Shown: positions 1-9,708, counted from the stretch's first letter. The stretch: 64,000 bases of DNA from an uncultured Lachnospiraceae bacterium (GCA_946628415.1 CAMOWK010000006.1:62001-126000); one strand, 5' to 3'. Numbers and translations are program-made. The notes: a model not told the origin generated them from the letters alone.

Positions 1-337
1 TTGCCATCATAAGATCGTGGCTTGCTATCGGAAGCGTTGTAAAATGCTCTCTGTCAGATGAAAAGAAAAGCACACTGAATATTACCATTATTCCAAAAAC
101 CATGGAAAACGCCGAAAGTATCTGAACCTCAAAGAGTATTCCTCCTCCGGGATTCTCCACCTCAATAAGTGCCTCGGTCATAACATAGCTTATGAAGCCG
201 ACTATCAGTGTACACGGTATCATAATTCCGAGAACTGCAATCAGAGCCAGCGCTTTATATATCTTTTTTTCAGGCATCCTCATCTCTGAATTCTTACTGA
301 GAATCCGGGCAAGGGAAGCTATTCCACTATAATTCAT
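1..337 (-). CDS. ABC transporter permease, N-terminal part (runs off the window)
   Basis: The minus strand is open from an ATG at 337 to the window edge, so only about 112 N-terminal residues are present. The start has a GGGGAG ribosome site nine bases upstream, which lies inside the last codons of the ATPase gene before it. A hydrophobic segment at about residues 30-50 is followed by an extracytoplasmic stretch and a second hydrophobic segment near 72-90, as in ABC-2 or FtsX-like permeases. It follows the ATPase stop by three bases, so the two are almost certainly the halves of one exporter. Substrate unknown. Confidence 0.8.
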   Translation of the reverse strand, partial: MNYSGIASLARILSKNSEMRMPEKKIYKALALIAVLGIMIPCTLIVGFISYVMTEALIEVENPGGGILFEVQILSAFSMVFGIMVIFSVLFFSSDREHFTTLPIASHDLMMA

Positions 338-340
338 ATC

Positions 341-1090
341 TTAATTCTCCCCGGCATCTGCTTCATCGATATTCCCGCCGACCATTTCAATAAATATCGC
401 TTCAAGATCTTTACCCGGATGCTTTTCCGGAAGTTCTTCCACAGTTCCCTGATAAAGTGACTTGCCATGATTAATTATCATTATGCGGTCACAGAGTTTT
501 TCTGCCACTTCAAGAACATGGGTTGAAAAGAGAACCGCATTTCCCTTCTCAGCATGTTCCTTCATCATCTGCTTTAATTCATAGGCAGCTGTAGGGTCAA
601 GGCCTGTCATAGGCTCATCAAGTATCCATGCCGGTGGATTATGGATCAAGGCAGCTATAACCATAGTCTTCTGTCGCATACCATGAGAATATTCCCTCAT
701 CGGTCTTCCAAGAGAATCTTTTATTCCGAATCTTTCAGCAAGCTCTTCTATCCTCTCCTGTCTCTTTTCAAGAGGCACCTTGTAAAGATTAGCAATATAG
801 TTTATATATTCAATTCCTGTCAGCTGAAGCAGTATATCCGGGTTGTCTGCCACATATGCAAAGCTTTCCTTAGCCTTGATCGGATCTTTTACTATGTCGA
901 AGCCATTTACTATAGCCTTTCCTTCAGTTGGCTTTAGTATTCCTGTGAGCATTTTTATGGCAGTTGTTTTCCCCGCACCGTTTGGTCCGGCAAAGCCTAC
1001 TATCTCACCCGGTTTTATTTCAAAAGAAAGATTATCTACCGCTTTAAAATCCTTCCCGTATACCATTGATATGCCTTCTGCTTTGATCAT
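341..1090 (-). CDS. ABC transporter ATP-binding protein
   Basis: ATPase subunit of an ABC exporter. Walker A (GPNGAGKTT) lies near residue 35, the signature is YSHGMRQK, and Walker B (AWILDEPMTGLDP) precedes an STH switch histidine. I start at the ATG at 1090, which has a GAGAGGG site six bases upstream; an ATG at 1108 in the same frame has none. The next gene on the strand is a permease. About 249 residues, normal for the ABC-2-type ATPase family. The transported substrate cannot be told from sequence. Confidence 0.9.
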   Translation of the reverse strand: MIKAEGISMVYGKDFKAVDNLSFEIKPGEIVGFAGPNGAGKTTAIKMLTGILKPTEGKAIVNGFDIVKDPIKAKESFAYVADNPDILLQLTGIEYINYIANLYKVPLEKRQERIEELAERFGIKDSLGRPMREYSHGMRQKTMVIAALIHNPPAWILDEPMTGLDPTAAYELKQMMKEHAEKGNAVLFSTHVLEVAEKLCDRIMIINHGKSLYQGTVEELPEKHPGKDLEAIFIEMVGGNIDEADAGEN

Positions 1091-1259
1091 ACAAACCCTC
1101 TCAATCAATCATAAAACAACTTTACTTTAATAGCGTATCATTTAGAGCAGAAAACATTCATAATGCCTTGTTTTACCGTAAAATCCACTCATAAAAATGA
1201 TTTTAAAAGCATATAAAGTAAAAGTCAAATCTATTCGGAATAATTCATAAAAAAAGTGC

Positions 1260-1288
1260 TTGATTTTTTTAAATCACTATAATATAAT
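1260..1288 (+). promoter_or_regulatory. Promoter of tRNA-Gln
   Basis: TTGATT at 1260-1265 and TATAAT at 1283-1288 are separated by 17 bases, and the tRNA begins 20 bases later. The spacing and a perfect -10 box make this a good vegetative promoter. Confidence 0.75.
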
Positions 1289-1308
1289 AACGTTCGTTGC
1301 AAGAACGA

Positions 1309-1381
1309 TGGGCTATCGCCAAATGGTAAGGCACCGGACTCTGACTCCGGCATTTTCTAGGTTCGAATCCTAGTAGCCCAG
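1309..1381 (+). tRNA. tRNA-Gln (anticodon CTG)
   Basis: A cloverleaf can be drawn by hand. The acceptor arm TGGGCTA pairs with TAGCCCA, the D arm is GCC/GGC, the anticodon arm is CCGGA-CTCTGAC-TCCGG giving CTG, and the T arm is CTAGG-TTCGAAT-CCTAG. The discriminator is G. The U1-A72 pair and G73 are typical of glutamine tRNAs. The 3' CCA is not encoded. Confidence 0.96.
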
Positions 1382-1387
1382 CTTTTT

Positions 1388-1419
1388 AATCCGAGCAAGT
1401 TGCTCGGATTTTTCTTTTT
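1388..1419 (+). terminator. Rho-independent terminator of tRNA-Gln
   Basis: The inverted repeat AATCCGAGCA/TGCTCGGATT has a three-base loop and is followed directly by a T-rich run. It lies seven bases after the tRNA. Confidence 0.9.
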
Positions 1420-1464
1420 CCGCATCCGGAACACATTTCATTTTCATATACCATCTAACAGATA

Positions 1465-1499
1465 AAGCCTTGCATGATATATCACTCCATGCAAGGCTT
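1465..1499. terminator. Hairpin between tRNA-Gln and the symporter, possible terminator
   Basis: AAGCCTTGCATG pairs perfectly with CATGCAAGGCTT 35 bases across, with an 11-base loop. It lies about 50 bases past the stop of the symporter on the minus strand. The T-run on that side is weak (TTTATCTGTT), so termination is likely but not certain. Confidence 0.55.
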
Positions 1500-1549
1500 A
1501 TACTTTTCATAATGGCTTAGCTATTCATTTTATCATGACCATCTATATC

Positions 1550-3088
1550 TCACTTACCGAGATTCTCCTTCTCACTTACAGTAACAGGAGTATCATAGCA
1601 TGAGAATACTTCATCCATTATAGCCATATCAGGCTTAGGAGTTACAAGGCTTACAAGCGGAACTATAATCAGTCCTGCTATCATTGTTGCAGCACCTGCA
1701 TTGATAGGTGACTTAATTATCGGATGAATGATATTTACTATTGTAAATCCAACACCGACAATGTAACTTGCCCAGACAGAAGCCTTTGTAATCTTCTTAC
1801 TGTAAAGACCATACATGAACGGAGCAAGGAATGCGCCCGCAAGAGCGCCCCACGATACACCCATGAGCTGAGCTATGAATGTCGGAGGATTAAATGCCAG
1901 AACAACCGAAAGTATGATGAATACAGCAACAAATGTCTGCATAAGTCTAAGCTGTGTCTTATCCTTCATATCCTTGCTTAAAACAGGCTTGATCAGATCA
2001 AGGGTAAGCGTTGAACTTGATGTAAGAACAAGTGATGAAAGTGTTGACATTGAAGCTGAGAACACAAGCACAACCACTACTCCTATAAGAAGATCAGGAA
2101 GAGTTGAAAGCATTGTAGGTACTACATTGTCATAAGCGATTCCGGTTTCTGTAACTATACCCGGCTTATCTCCGAAAAGTCTTCCGAAACCACCAAGGAA
2201 GTAACATCCGCCTGCTATTACGATAGCAAAGAATGTAGATACAACCGTACCTGTCTTAACAGCCTTCTCATCCTTTATGGCATAGAACTTATGAACCATC
2301 TGAGGAAGTCCCCATGTTCCGAGAGATGTAAGAATTACAACTCCGAGAAGATTAAGCGGATCAGGCCCAAAGAAACTTGCGAAAAGTCCCTGTCCGTCTG
2401 CCAGAGCCGGTGTAGTAACCACTGCATCTGTAGGAATCTTGGAAAGCTCCTTAATGGCATTTATGAAGCCGCCCTGACCGTTTAAAACAGAACCTATAAC
2501 GGCGCATATACCTATAAGCATTATGATACCCTGAATAAAGTCATTCAGCGCAGTTGCCATATATCCGCCGACAACAACATAAACTCCGGTAAGCACTGCC
2601 ATAACTATTATACATATATGATAATCAATAGAAAATGCCATTCCAAACAGTCTTGAAAGGCCGTTATATACACCTGCTGTATAAGGAACAAGGAACACAA
2701 AAGCTATGATTGATCCAACTATTCTGAGAGACTTTGAATTAAATCTCTTACCAAAATACTCAGGCATAGTCTTTGCATCAAGCTTCTGAGTCATGATACG
2801 TGTTCTTCGTCCAAGAACCAGCCATGCAAGAAGGCTTCCTATAAATGCATTTCCAAGACCTATCCATGTTGATGAAAGACCATACTTCCATCCAAACTGT
2901 CCGGCATATCCAATAAATACAACGGACGAAAAGTAAGAAGTTCCGAACGCAAATGCAGATATCCATGGTCCTACAGTACGTCCTCCAAGAACATAATCGT
3001 TAACATTCTTTGCCTTTGATCTTGAGTAGAATCCTATTCCGATCATGACTCCAAAGAACACAACCAGCATGATGATTTTAATCGCCAT
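1550..3088 (-). CDS. Sodium/solute symporter (SSS family)
   Basis: A 512-residue integral membrane protein with about 13 hydrophobic segments. It carries the SSS pattern seen in PutP/PanF-type carriers: an N-terminal helix, a SRSKAKNVNDYVLGGR loop, the TSYFSS stretch in TM2, and LVLTSSSTLTLDL in the middle of the protein where the Na+ site lies. It would couple Na+ entry to uptake of proline, pantothenate or another organic solute; the substrate is not assigned. An AAAGGAAA ribosome site precedes the start. It is monocistronic: a terminator of the previous gene lies upstream and a hairpin downstream. Confidence 0.88.
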   Translation of the reverse strand: MAIKIIMLVVFFGVMIGIGFYSRSKAKNVNDYVLGGRTVGPWISAFAFGTSYFSSVVFIGYAGQFGWKYGLSSTWIGLGNAFIGSLLAWLVLGRRTRIMTQKLDAKTMPEYFGKRFNSKSLRIVGSIIAFVFLVPYTAGVYNGLSRLFGMAFSIDYHICIIVMAVLTGVYVVVGGYMATALNDFIQGIIMLIGICAVIGSVLNGQGGFINAIKELSKIPTDAVVTTPALADGQGLFASFFGPDPLNLLGVVILTSLGTWGLPQMVHKFYAIKDEKAVKTGTVVSTFFAIVIAGGCYFLGGFGRLFGDKPGIVTETGIAYDNVVPTMLSTLPDLLIGVVVVLVFSASMSTLSSLVLTSSSTLTLDLIKPVLSKDMKDKTQLRLMQTFVAVFIILSVVLAFNPPTFIAQLMGVSWGALAGAFLAPFMYGLYSKKITKASVWASYIVGVGFTIVNIIHPIIKSPINAGAATMIAGLIIVPLVSLVTPKPDMAIMDEVFSCYDTPVTVSEKENLGK

Positions 3089-3188
3089 TTTCCTTTACCT
3101 CTTTAATGTTTTATCGCTTTACTGCACTAAAGCCATTGTGTATTCTACTCTAATCTTCCCCCTGTGTCAATAACTATTTACAGCAATT

Positions 3189-3226
3189 AAAAAACATCCT
3201 CCCCACCATCTTATATGGTAGAGAGG
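3189..3226 (-). terminator. Rho-independent terminator of the DHH phosphoesterase gene
   Basis: On the minus strand CCTCTCTACCAT pairs with ATGGTGGGGAGG, with two G-T wobbles and a five-base loop. A run of six T follows after ATG. Confidence 0.85.
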
Positions 3227-3267
3227 ACGCATTTACTTTAAGCTCTTTTAGCACTGTATAATATGCT

Positions 3268-4197
3268 TTACTGCTTTCCGTTTAATTTTGCGATTATGTT
3301 CGGGAGTTCTGCATCTATCTTATCATTGTCGAGCTGACATGTACCTGCATTTGCATGACCGCCACCGCCATAGGAAAGGCAGAGCTCACCAATATTAAAG
3401 TCTGAATTCTTATTTATGATGGATTTACCTATCATAACAGCTGTGTTCTGCTTGCGGAATCCCCATGCAACGTGAACGGATATTTCAATTTCAGGCCACA
3501 TTGCATAAACCATGAATCTGTTACCCGTATAGATAGTCTCTTCATTTCTTAGGTCAATAACAGCGACCTTATCATGAATAGTTGTAACCTTTTTAAGCTG
3601 CTCCTTAAATAGTTCCTGCTGCTCAAAATACATATCGACTCTTTCTTTTACATCAGGGAGCTTAAGTACATCTTCTACCGAATGATCGACACAGTAATCG
3701 ATAAGCTCCATCATAAGATCGTAATTGGATATTCTGAAATCATGGAATCTTCCGAGCCCGGTTCTGGCATCCATAAGGAAATTCATAAGAACCCAGCCTG
3801 TAGGATTAAGTATCTCTTCTTCCGTAAAGTCTGCGCTGTCGCCTTTATCTACGGCAATCATTATTTCATCTGACACTCTGGTGAATCTTTCGGCTCCGCC
3901 ATAATAGTCGTAGACTACTCTTGCCGCTGACTTTGCATTACCGTCTATAATGTATTTGCCCTTATAGTCTTCTTCTTTATTTCTGAGAAGTTCGCTCTCA
4001 TGATGATCAAATGCAAGCCCCACTCTTTTATCAAACGGAAGGTTTGTTGTTATATCATTCTCTGAAAGGTCAACCTTTCCATCCTGAACATCTTTGGGAT
4101 GAACGAACTTAATATCATCAATAAGGTCCATCTCCTTAAGTAACATAGCACATACAAGACCATCAAAATCACTTCTTGTTACAAGTCTTTTTTTCAT
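3268..4197 (-). CDS. DHH-family phosphoesterase
   Basis: Member of the DHH/DHHA1 superfamily (relatives include NrnA oligoribonucleases, exopolyphosphatases and cyclic-dinucleotide phosphodiesterases). The N-terminal metal motif is RSDFDGLVCAML, with Asp where many relatives have His. The DHH motif is FDHHES near residue 85, and the C-terminal DHHA1 motif is GGGGHANAGTC. No membrane segment, so cytosolic. I use the ATG at 4197, preceded by a GGGGGG site; an ATG at 4215 in frame has no such site. The exact substrate is open. A strong terminator follows, and no operon partner is visible. Confidence 0.85.
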   Translation of the reverse strand: MKKRLVTRSDFDGLVCAMLLKEMDLIDDIKFVHPKDVQDGKVDLSENDITTNLPFDKRVGLAFDHHESELLRNKEEDYKGKYIIDGNAKSAARVVYDYYGGAERFTRVSDEIMIAVDKGDSADFTEEEILNPTGWVLMNFLMDARTGLGRFHDFRISNYDLMMELIDYCVDHSVEDVLKLPDVKERVDMYFEQQELFKEQLKKVTTIHDKVAVIDLRNEETIYTGNRFMVYAMWPEIEISVHVAWGFRKQNTAVMIGKSIINKNSDFNIGELCLSYGGGGHANAGTCQLDNDKIDAELPNIIAKLNGKQ

Positions 4198-4321
4198 AAA
4201 TCTTTTACCCCCCATTCAAACAAAAGACAATATACCTTCATACCATAGAATATCATGTTTTACTTTTCATAACAAGCGGCATATTTGATACCTTCAGGCA
4301 TTCTAAGTTTCATCTTACGGA

Positions 4322-5491
4322 TTAAGATAATTCAAAGATAAGTACCACATCCAGCCCTGGTTTTTTGCCAAGAAGCATCACTTTACCCTTCATTTTTTTC
4401 ATAAGCTCATTTACTATATAAAGCCCCAATCCCGAGCCCGGATTTTCGCCTGTATTCTTGCCGCGGTAGAACTTACCTGTTATAAACGGAAGTTCCTCCT
4501 CATTTATCCCTTTACCGAAATCACGGAAATGTATCTTAACGTCTTCCCCTGTTTCAAGACTTATCTCAACCTTTGTATTTGCATACTTATCTGCGTTGCT
4601 TTTCAGATTTTCAAATATCTGCAAAAGCCTCTTTGGATCGGCATTAATACATATCTCTTTACCTGATTCGGGGAGGATTATATCCACATCATCTTCATTG
4701 ACAAATAACTGTCTTACTTTTTCATCCAAAAATTCATTTATATTTATCTTTTCAGTCTTAACCTCAAGCCTGTCCATCTCGGATATGGAATGAATAAAGA
4801 GGTCATCCGTCAGCTTCTTTACTTCATCGCATTTCTGCATCATTATACTCAGGTATTTCTGTCTTTTTTCCGGAGAAGTATCCATATTTGCCTCAAATGC
4901 CTCAGCATATGCTCTGATTGAAGCTACCGGAGTCTTAATATCATGTGAAAGCGTGGCGAGTACGGTTTTGTTGTTCTCTATGGCATTTTTCTCTGCATTT
5001 CTTGAGGAAACGATGGACTTACGCATATTATCAAAAGCCCATGTAAAATCACCAAAATAGTTTCCTCTTTCTACTTTTAGAGATGTATCAAAATCTCCAT
5101 TTGCCACACCCGAAGCATATTTTTTGAGTTTTTCAAATGGTTTAAGTATGGAAATATAAATATAAAAAAACATAGCAATTATTCCGATAATACTGACCAT
5201 TATCGGAATAATCACACTGTATATATAGACCTTATTATATTCATCATTTACTGTACTGTTCTTATCTGAAGAAAGCGTATCCGTAAGCATAATCTCATCA
5301 AGCTTTTTCTCAGCGTTTTTATTATCATTTTCCAAAATGTAATGCATTACTTCATTTAGCTCAGTAAACTTCTCAGTTCTTCTTAGATCAGCCTCGGTTC
5401 TGATACTGTTTATCCTTATAACCAGAACAACGGAAATGACAAGCATCAGAATAATATAACCGAGAATTATAAAAAATAATTTTTTATTCAT
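4322..5491 (-). CDS. Sensor histidine kinase of the first ABC-linked two-component system
   Basis: Membrane kinase of about 389 residues. Two hydrophobic helices lie near residues 3-23 and 88-108, with a short extracytoplasmic loop of about 60 residues between them and a HAMP region after them. The H-box is LSHDIKTPVAS, the N-box NLKSNADKYA, and the ATP-lid glycines DFGKGI and GSGLGL. The start at 5491 has a GGGGAAG site; a GTG at 5506 is in frame but less likely. It follows its response regulator by 15 bases and is last in an ATPase-permease-regulator-kinase run, the layout of peptide-sensing or detoxification modules. Confidence 0.92.
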   Translation of the reverse strand: MNKKLFFIILGYIILMLVISVVLVIRINSIRTEADLRRTEKFTELNEVMHYILENDNKNAEKKLDEIMLTDTLSSDKNSTVNDEYNKVYIYSVIIPIMVSIIGIIAMFFYIYISILKPFEKLKKYASGVANGDFDTSLKVERGNYFGDFTWAFDNMRKSIVSSRNAEKNAIENNKTVLATLSHDIKTPVASIRAYAEAFEANMDTSPEKRQKYLSIMMQKCDEVKKLTDDLFIHSISEMDRLEVKTEKININEFLDEKVRQLFVNEDDVDIILPESGKEICINADPKRLLQIFENLKSNADKYANTKVEISLETGEDVKIHFRDFGKGINEEELPFITGKFYRGKNTGENPGSGLGLYIVNELMKKMKGKVMLLGKKPGLDVVLIFELS

Positions 5492-5506
5492 CGTACTTCC
5501 CCGCAC

Positions 5507-6187
5507 TTATATATCGAGTAAATATCCTACCTTATAAACAGTTTTAATGAACCTTGGATTTGAAGGATCATCTTCAATCTTCTCTCTCAGCCACCTGATA
5601 TGAACCGTAAGAGTTGAAGCATCCACTTCACTGAATGTTCCCCAGACTTCTCTTATCAGTTTATCCTTTGAAATTGCCGTCTGTTTATTTCTGCAGAGAT
5701 ATGCCAGAAGATCAAATTCCTTAAGTGAAAAAGAAAGCTCCTCACCATCCTTCTTAACACTCCTTGATGAGAGATTCACGATCACATTTCCAAAGCTGAC
5801 TATCTCATCCTTCTCCCCTTCAGAGTAGCTTCTCCTGATCAATGCATTTATCCTGACCAGAAGCTCCTTCATGGAATATGGCTTAGGGAGATAATCATCC
5901 CCTCCGATCTCAAATCCCGTCACCCTGTCATCTATACTTGATCTTGCACTTGCGAAAATGATCGGCACGCGGGATACCTGTCTTAGTTCCTCACAAATAT
6001 CAAAACCTGTGCCATCCGGAAGATTTATATCCAGAAGTATAAGATCATAGTGAGTATCGGTAAGAATCTCATAAGCCTCATCCACTTTGCGGGCATATCC
6101 GATTTCGTAGCCATAATTTTCCAGCATTTCACCGGCTATCTCCGAAAGTGCTTCGTCATCATCGATTATAAGTATCTTCCTTTTCAT
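5507..6187 (-). CDS. OmpR-family response regulator
   Basis: Receiver domain with acidic pocket DDD at residues 9-11 and phospho-acceptor Asp53 (LILLDINLPDG), lysine in the KPYSMKEL motif, then a winged-helix DNA-binding domain (VDASTLTVHIRWLREKIE, KTVYKVGYLL). 226 residues, full length. The ATG at 6187 has a GAGGAA site; earlier in-frame starts overlap the permease stop. It likely controls the adjacent ABC operon in response to the kinase encoded next. Confidence 0.93.
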   Translation of the reverse strand: MKRKILIIDDDEALSEIAGEMLENYGYEIGYARKVDEAYEILTDTHYDLILLDINLPDGTGFDICEELRQVSRVPIIFASARSSIDDRVTGFEIGGDDYLPKPYSMKELLVRINALIRRSYSEGEKDEIVSFGNVIVNLSSRSVKKDGEELSFSLKEFDLLAYLCRNKQTAISKDKLIREVWGTFSEVDASTLTVHIRWLREKIEDDPSNPRFIKTVYKVGYLLDI

Positions 6188-6203
6188 ACAATTCCTCATT
6201 TTT

Positions 6204-8633
6204 CTACTCGGTAATAAGCTCCCTTTCACTGACCTTCCTTACTTTGTGAGAAGCAATATAACCGAAGACCATATATACAAATACTGAAATAATGACCGGT
6301 ACCGCAAATCCAAGGAAGGTGAAATCCATCTCTATATGTGGTACTCCAAACATGGAGAATACGGATGACAGCATTGGCTCTGCAAAAAATCTTGCAAGCA
6401 CGCATCCAAAAACAGAGCTTATGAGACTTATAATTCCGAATCTTATAGCGAATTCGAGTCTGATATTTCTAACGGTAAACCCGGTAGCTCTCATTATACC
6501 TATATCTGTTCTTTCCTGTATAAATGTTTTACTGCACACCATCATTACTGTAACAAGCCCAAATATAAATGTCAAAACATATATCATAAGATTCGAGCCA
6601 TTTGCCGCCACATAAAATGCCTCTGTTGTATTCCCGACAAGTTTTGCATAATCACGACATTCCACAGTTATATCCTCCCCGTATTTTTCCCGGAGCTTAT
6701 CTGCTATCTCCTCTGCATGTGTATCATCTTCCAATTCGATTCCGAACATATGCAGATTATCTATAACATATTTTTTATTATTTTTAGTTAGTCTGTTGAG
6801 GCCGTCAAGTGACATGGAGATAGCTTTACCTGTATCATTCATGGTCTGGAATATGCCTACTATCATGTATTCCTTACTTATATCTTCTCTGCCAATAGTG
6901 ACCGTATCTCCGATTTTAAGATCCTGCAGTTTGGCAACCTGTTCAGTTATAACTATCTCATTATCATACTTTATTTCTCTTCCCTTATATGTAGTGCTGA
7001 ATTCATCAGGATATCCCTTCACCTGAGTCATCACTCGTTCTCCGTTTATGGACATATATAAATGAGATTTATAAAGCCTCTCCTTTATTCCCGAATATTC
7101 TTTGACAGTATTTTCTATATCCTCTACGGTACATTTTGGCTCAAGAGTTTTAAACGCAAACTCTATCTCGCAGAATGGTTCGCCCATGGATTTAAGTGCA
7201 TCTCTTGATCTTATGAAGCTCGACATAAAGCCTCCCACAAAGACCATATACATAAGCAGCGATGTGACAAGGACTACACTTATATATCTCCTTGGTTTAG
7301 ATGTTATCTGCCTTAGTCCGAGAGACATTCCAAGCATTCTTTTACTGATAGGAAGATTAATCCTGTTTTCAAAATAGATATCGTCTTTTCCTTTTGTAAT
7401 CGCCTTTACCGGTGAAACTTTCCTGATCCTTCCCGTGAAAATGTATATAAATACTCCTGTGATCACAAAGAGGATCAGCATTAAGATTAATCCGTAGAGT
7501 ACCGGTGGATCCGATAGCGGGAGGATTCCTGTCATATCAAAGAATAATCTGCTCATCCATCTCTCAACCGGAATAGCGATAATAAATCCTAAGATAACAC
7601 CTACCGCTTCTACAAAAAGATACTCTATCATATAGACTTTTCTGAACACAGGATTTCCGGCTCCCTGACTTTTAAGTATCCCGAGATTCGTATAATCTAT
7701 ATCCATTTCTGTACTTATATTATGCCAGGTTATCACCAGAAATATCGCAAACAAAAGTCCTGAGAAGCCTGTTACAACAGCCATGATTATCTTGATAAAA
7801 AGTCCTGTATAGTGCTCGCTTGTTTCCCTTGTGAGCGATGCCCAGCTCATATTATCAAAATTTGTCTCAAGATTAAGATCACGGAGAAGTATATCCGTTG
7901 ATTCATCCGCCTTATCAGATGGATGTATATATACCACATCTCCAAGCGCCCAGTTATCTTCAGGATTTTTCATCTCTGAAATGCATTTGCCATATAAATC
8001 ATCAAAATCCTCATCACTGATGAAAACAGTTTTATAACCCATGATATATGTGCCCATAAAAGGCTCCTGAACAAATCCCCTGATTGTAAAAGTCTTTTTT
8101 CCTGACAGAAAATCACTGAATACTTTATCGCCCTCTTTCGCCTTAAATAAGGATTTAAGTCCGTAAGGAAGATAAATCTCACCTTTTTTCAGATCATATT
8201 CTCCATCCGAAGACTCCTTCATCACGGAAGAAAATGCATTTCCATCTGTGTAATTAATGAATTCACTGCCATCTTTATTAAAAATCGGTAACTGGTTCTG
8301 AAATTTCATTACCATGATACTGTTGCCGTTAATCTCACCATTACACTCTATATTATTTCCTATAATACAGTCATACCTTTCAACACTGTCTACATATTTA
8401 CTGTTTCTGACCTTTTCATCCAGCTCCTCCGTATAATATCCATCTTTGAAAAATGCATATATCGCACCATTATCCTCGATCTCATATGCCCTGTCTACTG
8501 CTCTCTGATAATTACTGTCCACTCCAAACATGGTCATGGTACTTACAACTATCAGAATCGTAAGTATCAGGAATCCGATGAATATACCTTTTCTATCTCT
8601 GATGCCTGTTTTTACAAGCGTTATGATCTCCAT
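6204..8633 (-). CDS. ABC transporter permease, double FtsX type
   Basis: 809 residues. An N-terminal helix (about 15-37) is followed by a large extracytoplasmic region of about 230 residues, a cluster of three to four helices (about 275-400), a second extracytoplasmic region of about 200 residues after a helix near 450, and a final three-helix cluster (about 690-800). This is the duplicated FtsX/MacB-like design used for antimicrobial-peptide or lipid export. The ribosome site is GGGAGGAAG. The ATPase stop lies 48 bases upstream. Closely resembles in plan the permease at 54.8-57.3 kb, also beside a two-component system. Confidence 0.9.
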   Translation of the reverse strand: MEIITLVKTGIRDRKGIFIGFLILTILIVVSTMTMFGVDSNYQRAVDRAYEIEDNGAIYAFFKDGYYTEELDEKVRNSKYVDSVERYDCIIGNNIECNGEINGNSIMVMKFQNQLPIFNKDGSEFINYTDGNAFSSVMKESSDGEYDLKKGEIYLPYGLKSLFKAKEGDKVFSDFLSGKKTFTIRGFVQEPFMGTYIMGYKTVFISDEDFDDLYGKCISEMKNPEDNWALGDVVYIHPSDKADESTDILLRDLNLETNFDNMSWASLTRETSEHYTGLFIKIIMAVVTGFSGLLFAIFLVITWHNISTEMDIDYTNLGILKSQGAGNPVFRKVYMIEYLFVEAVGVILGFIIAIPVERWMSRLFFDMTGILPLSDPPVLYGLILMLILFVITGVFIYIFTGRIRKVSPVKAITKGKDDIYFENRINLPISKRMLGMSLGLRQITSKPRRYISVVLVTSLLMYMVFVGGFMSSFIRSRDALKSMGEPFCEIEFAFKTLEPKCTVEDIENTVKEYSGIKERLYKSHLYMSINGERVMTQVKGYPDEFSTTYKGREIKYDNEIVITEQVAKLQDLKIGDTVTIGREDISKEYMIVGIFQTMNDTGKAISMSLDGLNRLTKNNKKYVIDNLHMFGIELEDDTHAEEIADKLREKYGEDITVECRDYAKLVGNTTEAFYVAANGSNLMIYVLTFIFGLVTVMMVCSKTFIQERTDIGIMRATGFTVRNIRLEFAIRFGIISLISSVFGCVLARFFAEPMLSSVFSMFGVPHIEMDFTFLGFAVPVIISVFVYMVFGYIASHKVRKVSERELITE

Positions 8634-8681
8634 ATTATTCTTCCTCCCGGAACTGTTCTTCCACTGCTAATGCCACCACTG

Positions 8682-9467
8682 TTACCAGTCCAGACTTTCA
8701 AGCCATGAGTTTATCTGGGTTTCCCGGGCTTTATCACTTTGAAGCTTTTCACCACTTTTATCAGTCTCACCATATTTGGTAAGCTCCAGTTCACCTATAA
8801 TATTTCCATCTTCAAGGTAAAGCAGACGACTTGCCCTGATTGCCGCTTTGATATCATGTGTGACCATTACTATGCTTTGTCCTGAATTATTTAATTCAGT
8901 AAGAAGATCAAGAACCTCTTTGGTATTTTTCCTGTTAAGGGCTCCTGTAGGTTCATCTGCAAAAAGAACTTCCGGTTCATTGATGATGGCTCTTACTATG
9001 GCACATCTTTGCTGCTCACCTCCGGACACTCTTGAAGGAAGATGATTCTTCACATCTGAAAGACCCACCCTTTCCAGCAGTTCCTCTGCTCTCTTCCGTG
9101 TATCTGCCGCACTTCTTTTTTTATTCAGATATCCTGTTACAGCAACATTTTCAAAAAGAGTAAGATTACTTACAAGGTGCATCTGCTGAAATACGAATCC
9201 GAAATCATTTATTCTTATTTTCGATATTGCTTTATCCTTTGCAGTTGTTATATCCATATCATTAAAGACTACTTCTCCCGAAGTTGCCCTGTCCATTCCC
9301 GAAACAGCATAAAGCAACGTTGATTTTCCCGAGCCTGAAGCTCCCATTATCACAGTGAAGTCTCCTTTATAGATATCCAGATTTACATTTGTAAGTACAT
9401 GCAGCTGATTACCGTTATTAGCAAATGTTTTCTGCACCTTTTTTGCTGATATGATTACGTCTTTCAT
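8682..9467 (-). CDS. ABC transporter ATP-binding protein, MacB/LolD type
   Basis: 261 residues. Walker A MGASGSGKSTLLYA, Q-loop FVFQQMHLV, signature VSGGEQQR, Walker B EVLFADEPTGALN, and switch VTHDIKAA. These are hallmarks of the MacB/LolD/BceA group that pairs with FtsX-type permeases. A GGAGATAT site precedes the start. First gene of the ATPase-permease-regulator-kinase run; the two-copy 104-bp repeat lies just upstream, so it would form part of the leader if transcription enters from the hydrolase gene. Confidence 0.93.
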   Translation of the reverse strand: MKDVIISAKKVQKTFANNGNQLHVLTNVNLDIYKGDFTVIMGASGSGKSTLLYAVSGMDRATSGEVVFNDMDITTAKDKAISKIRINDFGFVFQQMHLVSNLTLFENVAVTGYLNKKRSAADTRKRAEELLERVGLSDVKNHLPSRVSGGEQQRCAIVRAIINEPEVLFADEPTGALNRKNTKEVLDLLTELNNSGQSIVMVTHDIKAAIRASRLLYLEDGNIIGELELTKYGETDKSGEKLQSDKARETQINSWLESLDW

Positions 9468-9500
9468 TTTATATCTCCATTTTCAAAATCCTGTTTGTGT

Positions 9501-9708
9501 ATAGGTATCCGAACACATCAAGTGTTCGTATACCGTACTGGCCCAGTTCCGAAGGAACTGCCCGTAGGGTTATCGAACGGCTATCCTTTGCCGTTCGATA
9601 AGGTATAGGCATGCGAATGCATCAGGCATTCGTATACCGTACTGGCCCAGTTCCGAAGGAACTGCCCGAAGGGTTATCGAACGGCTATCCTTTGCCGTTC
9701 GATAAGGT
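9501..9708. repeat. Two tandem copies of a 104-bp multi-hairpin repeat
   Basis: Units 9501-9604 and 9605-9708 are in direct tandem and nearly identical, with a partial third start at 9709. Each unit can fold into three to four hairpins: CGAACAC/GTGTTCG (unit 1) or CGAATGC/GCATTCG (unit 2); AGTTCC-GAA-GGAACT; CCC-GTA-GGG (GAA loop in unit 2); and TATCGAACGGC/GCCGTTCGATA. Most differences between units keep the pairing. It occupies the gap between the hydrolase and the ABC operon, which has no credible gene. Confidence 0.9.
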
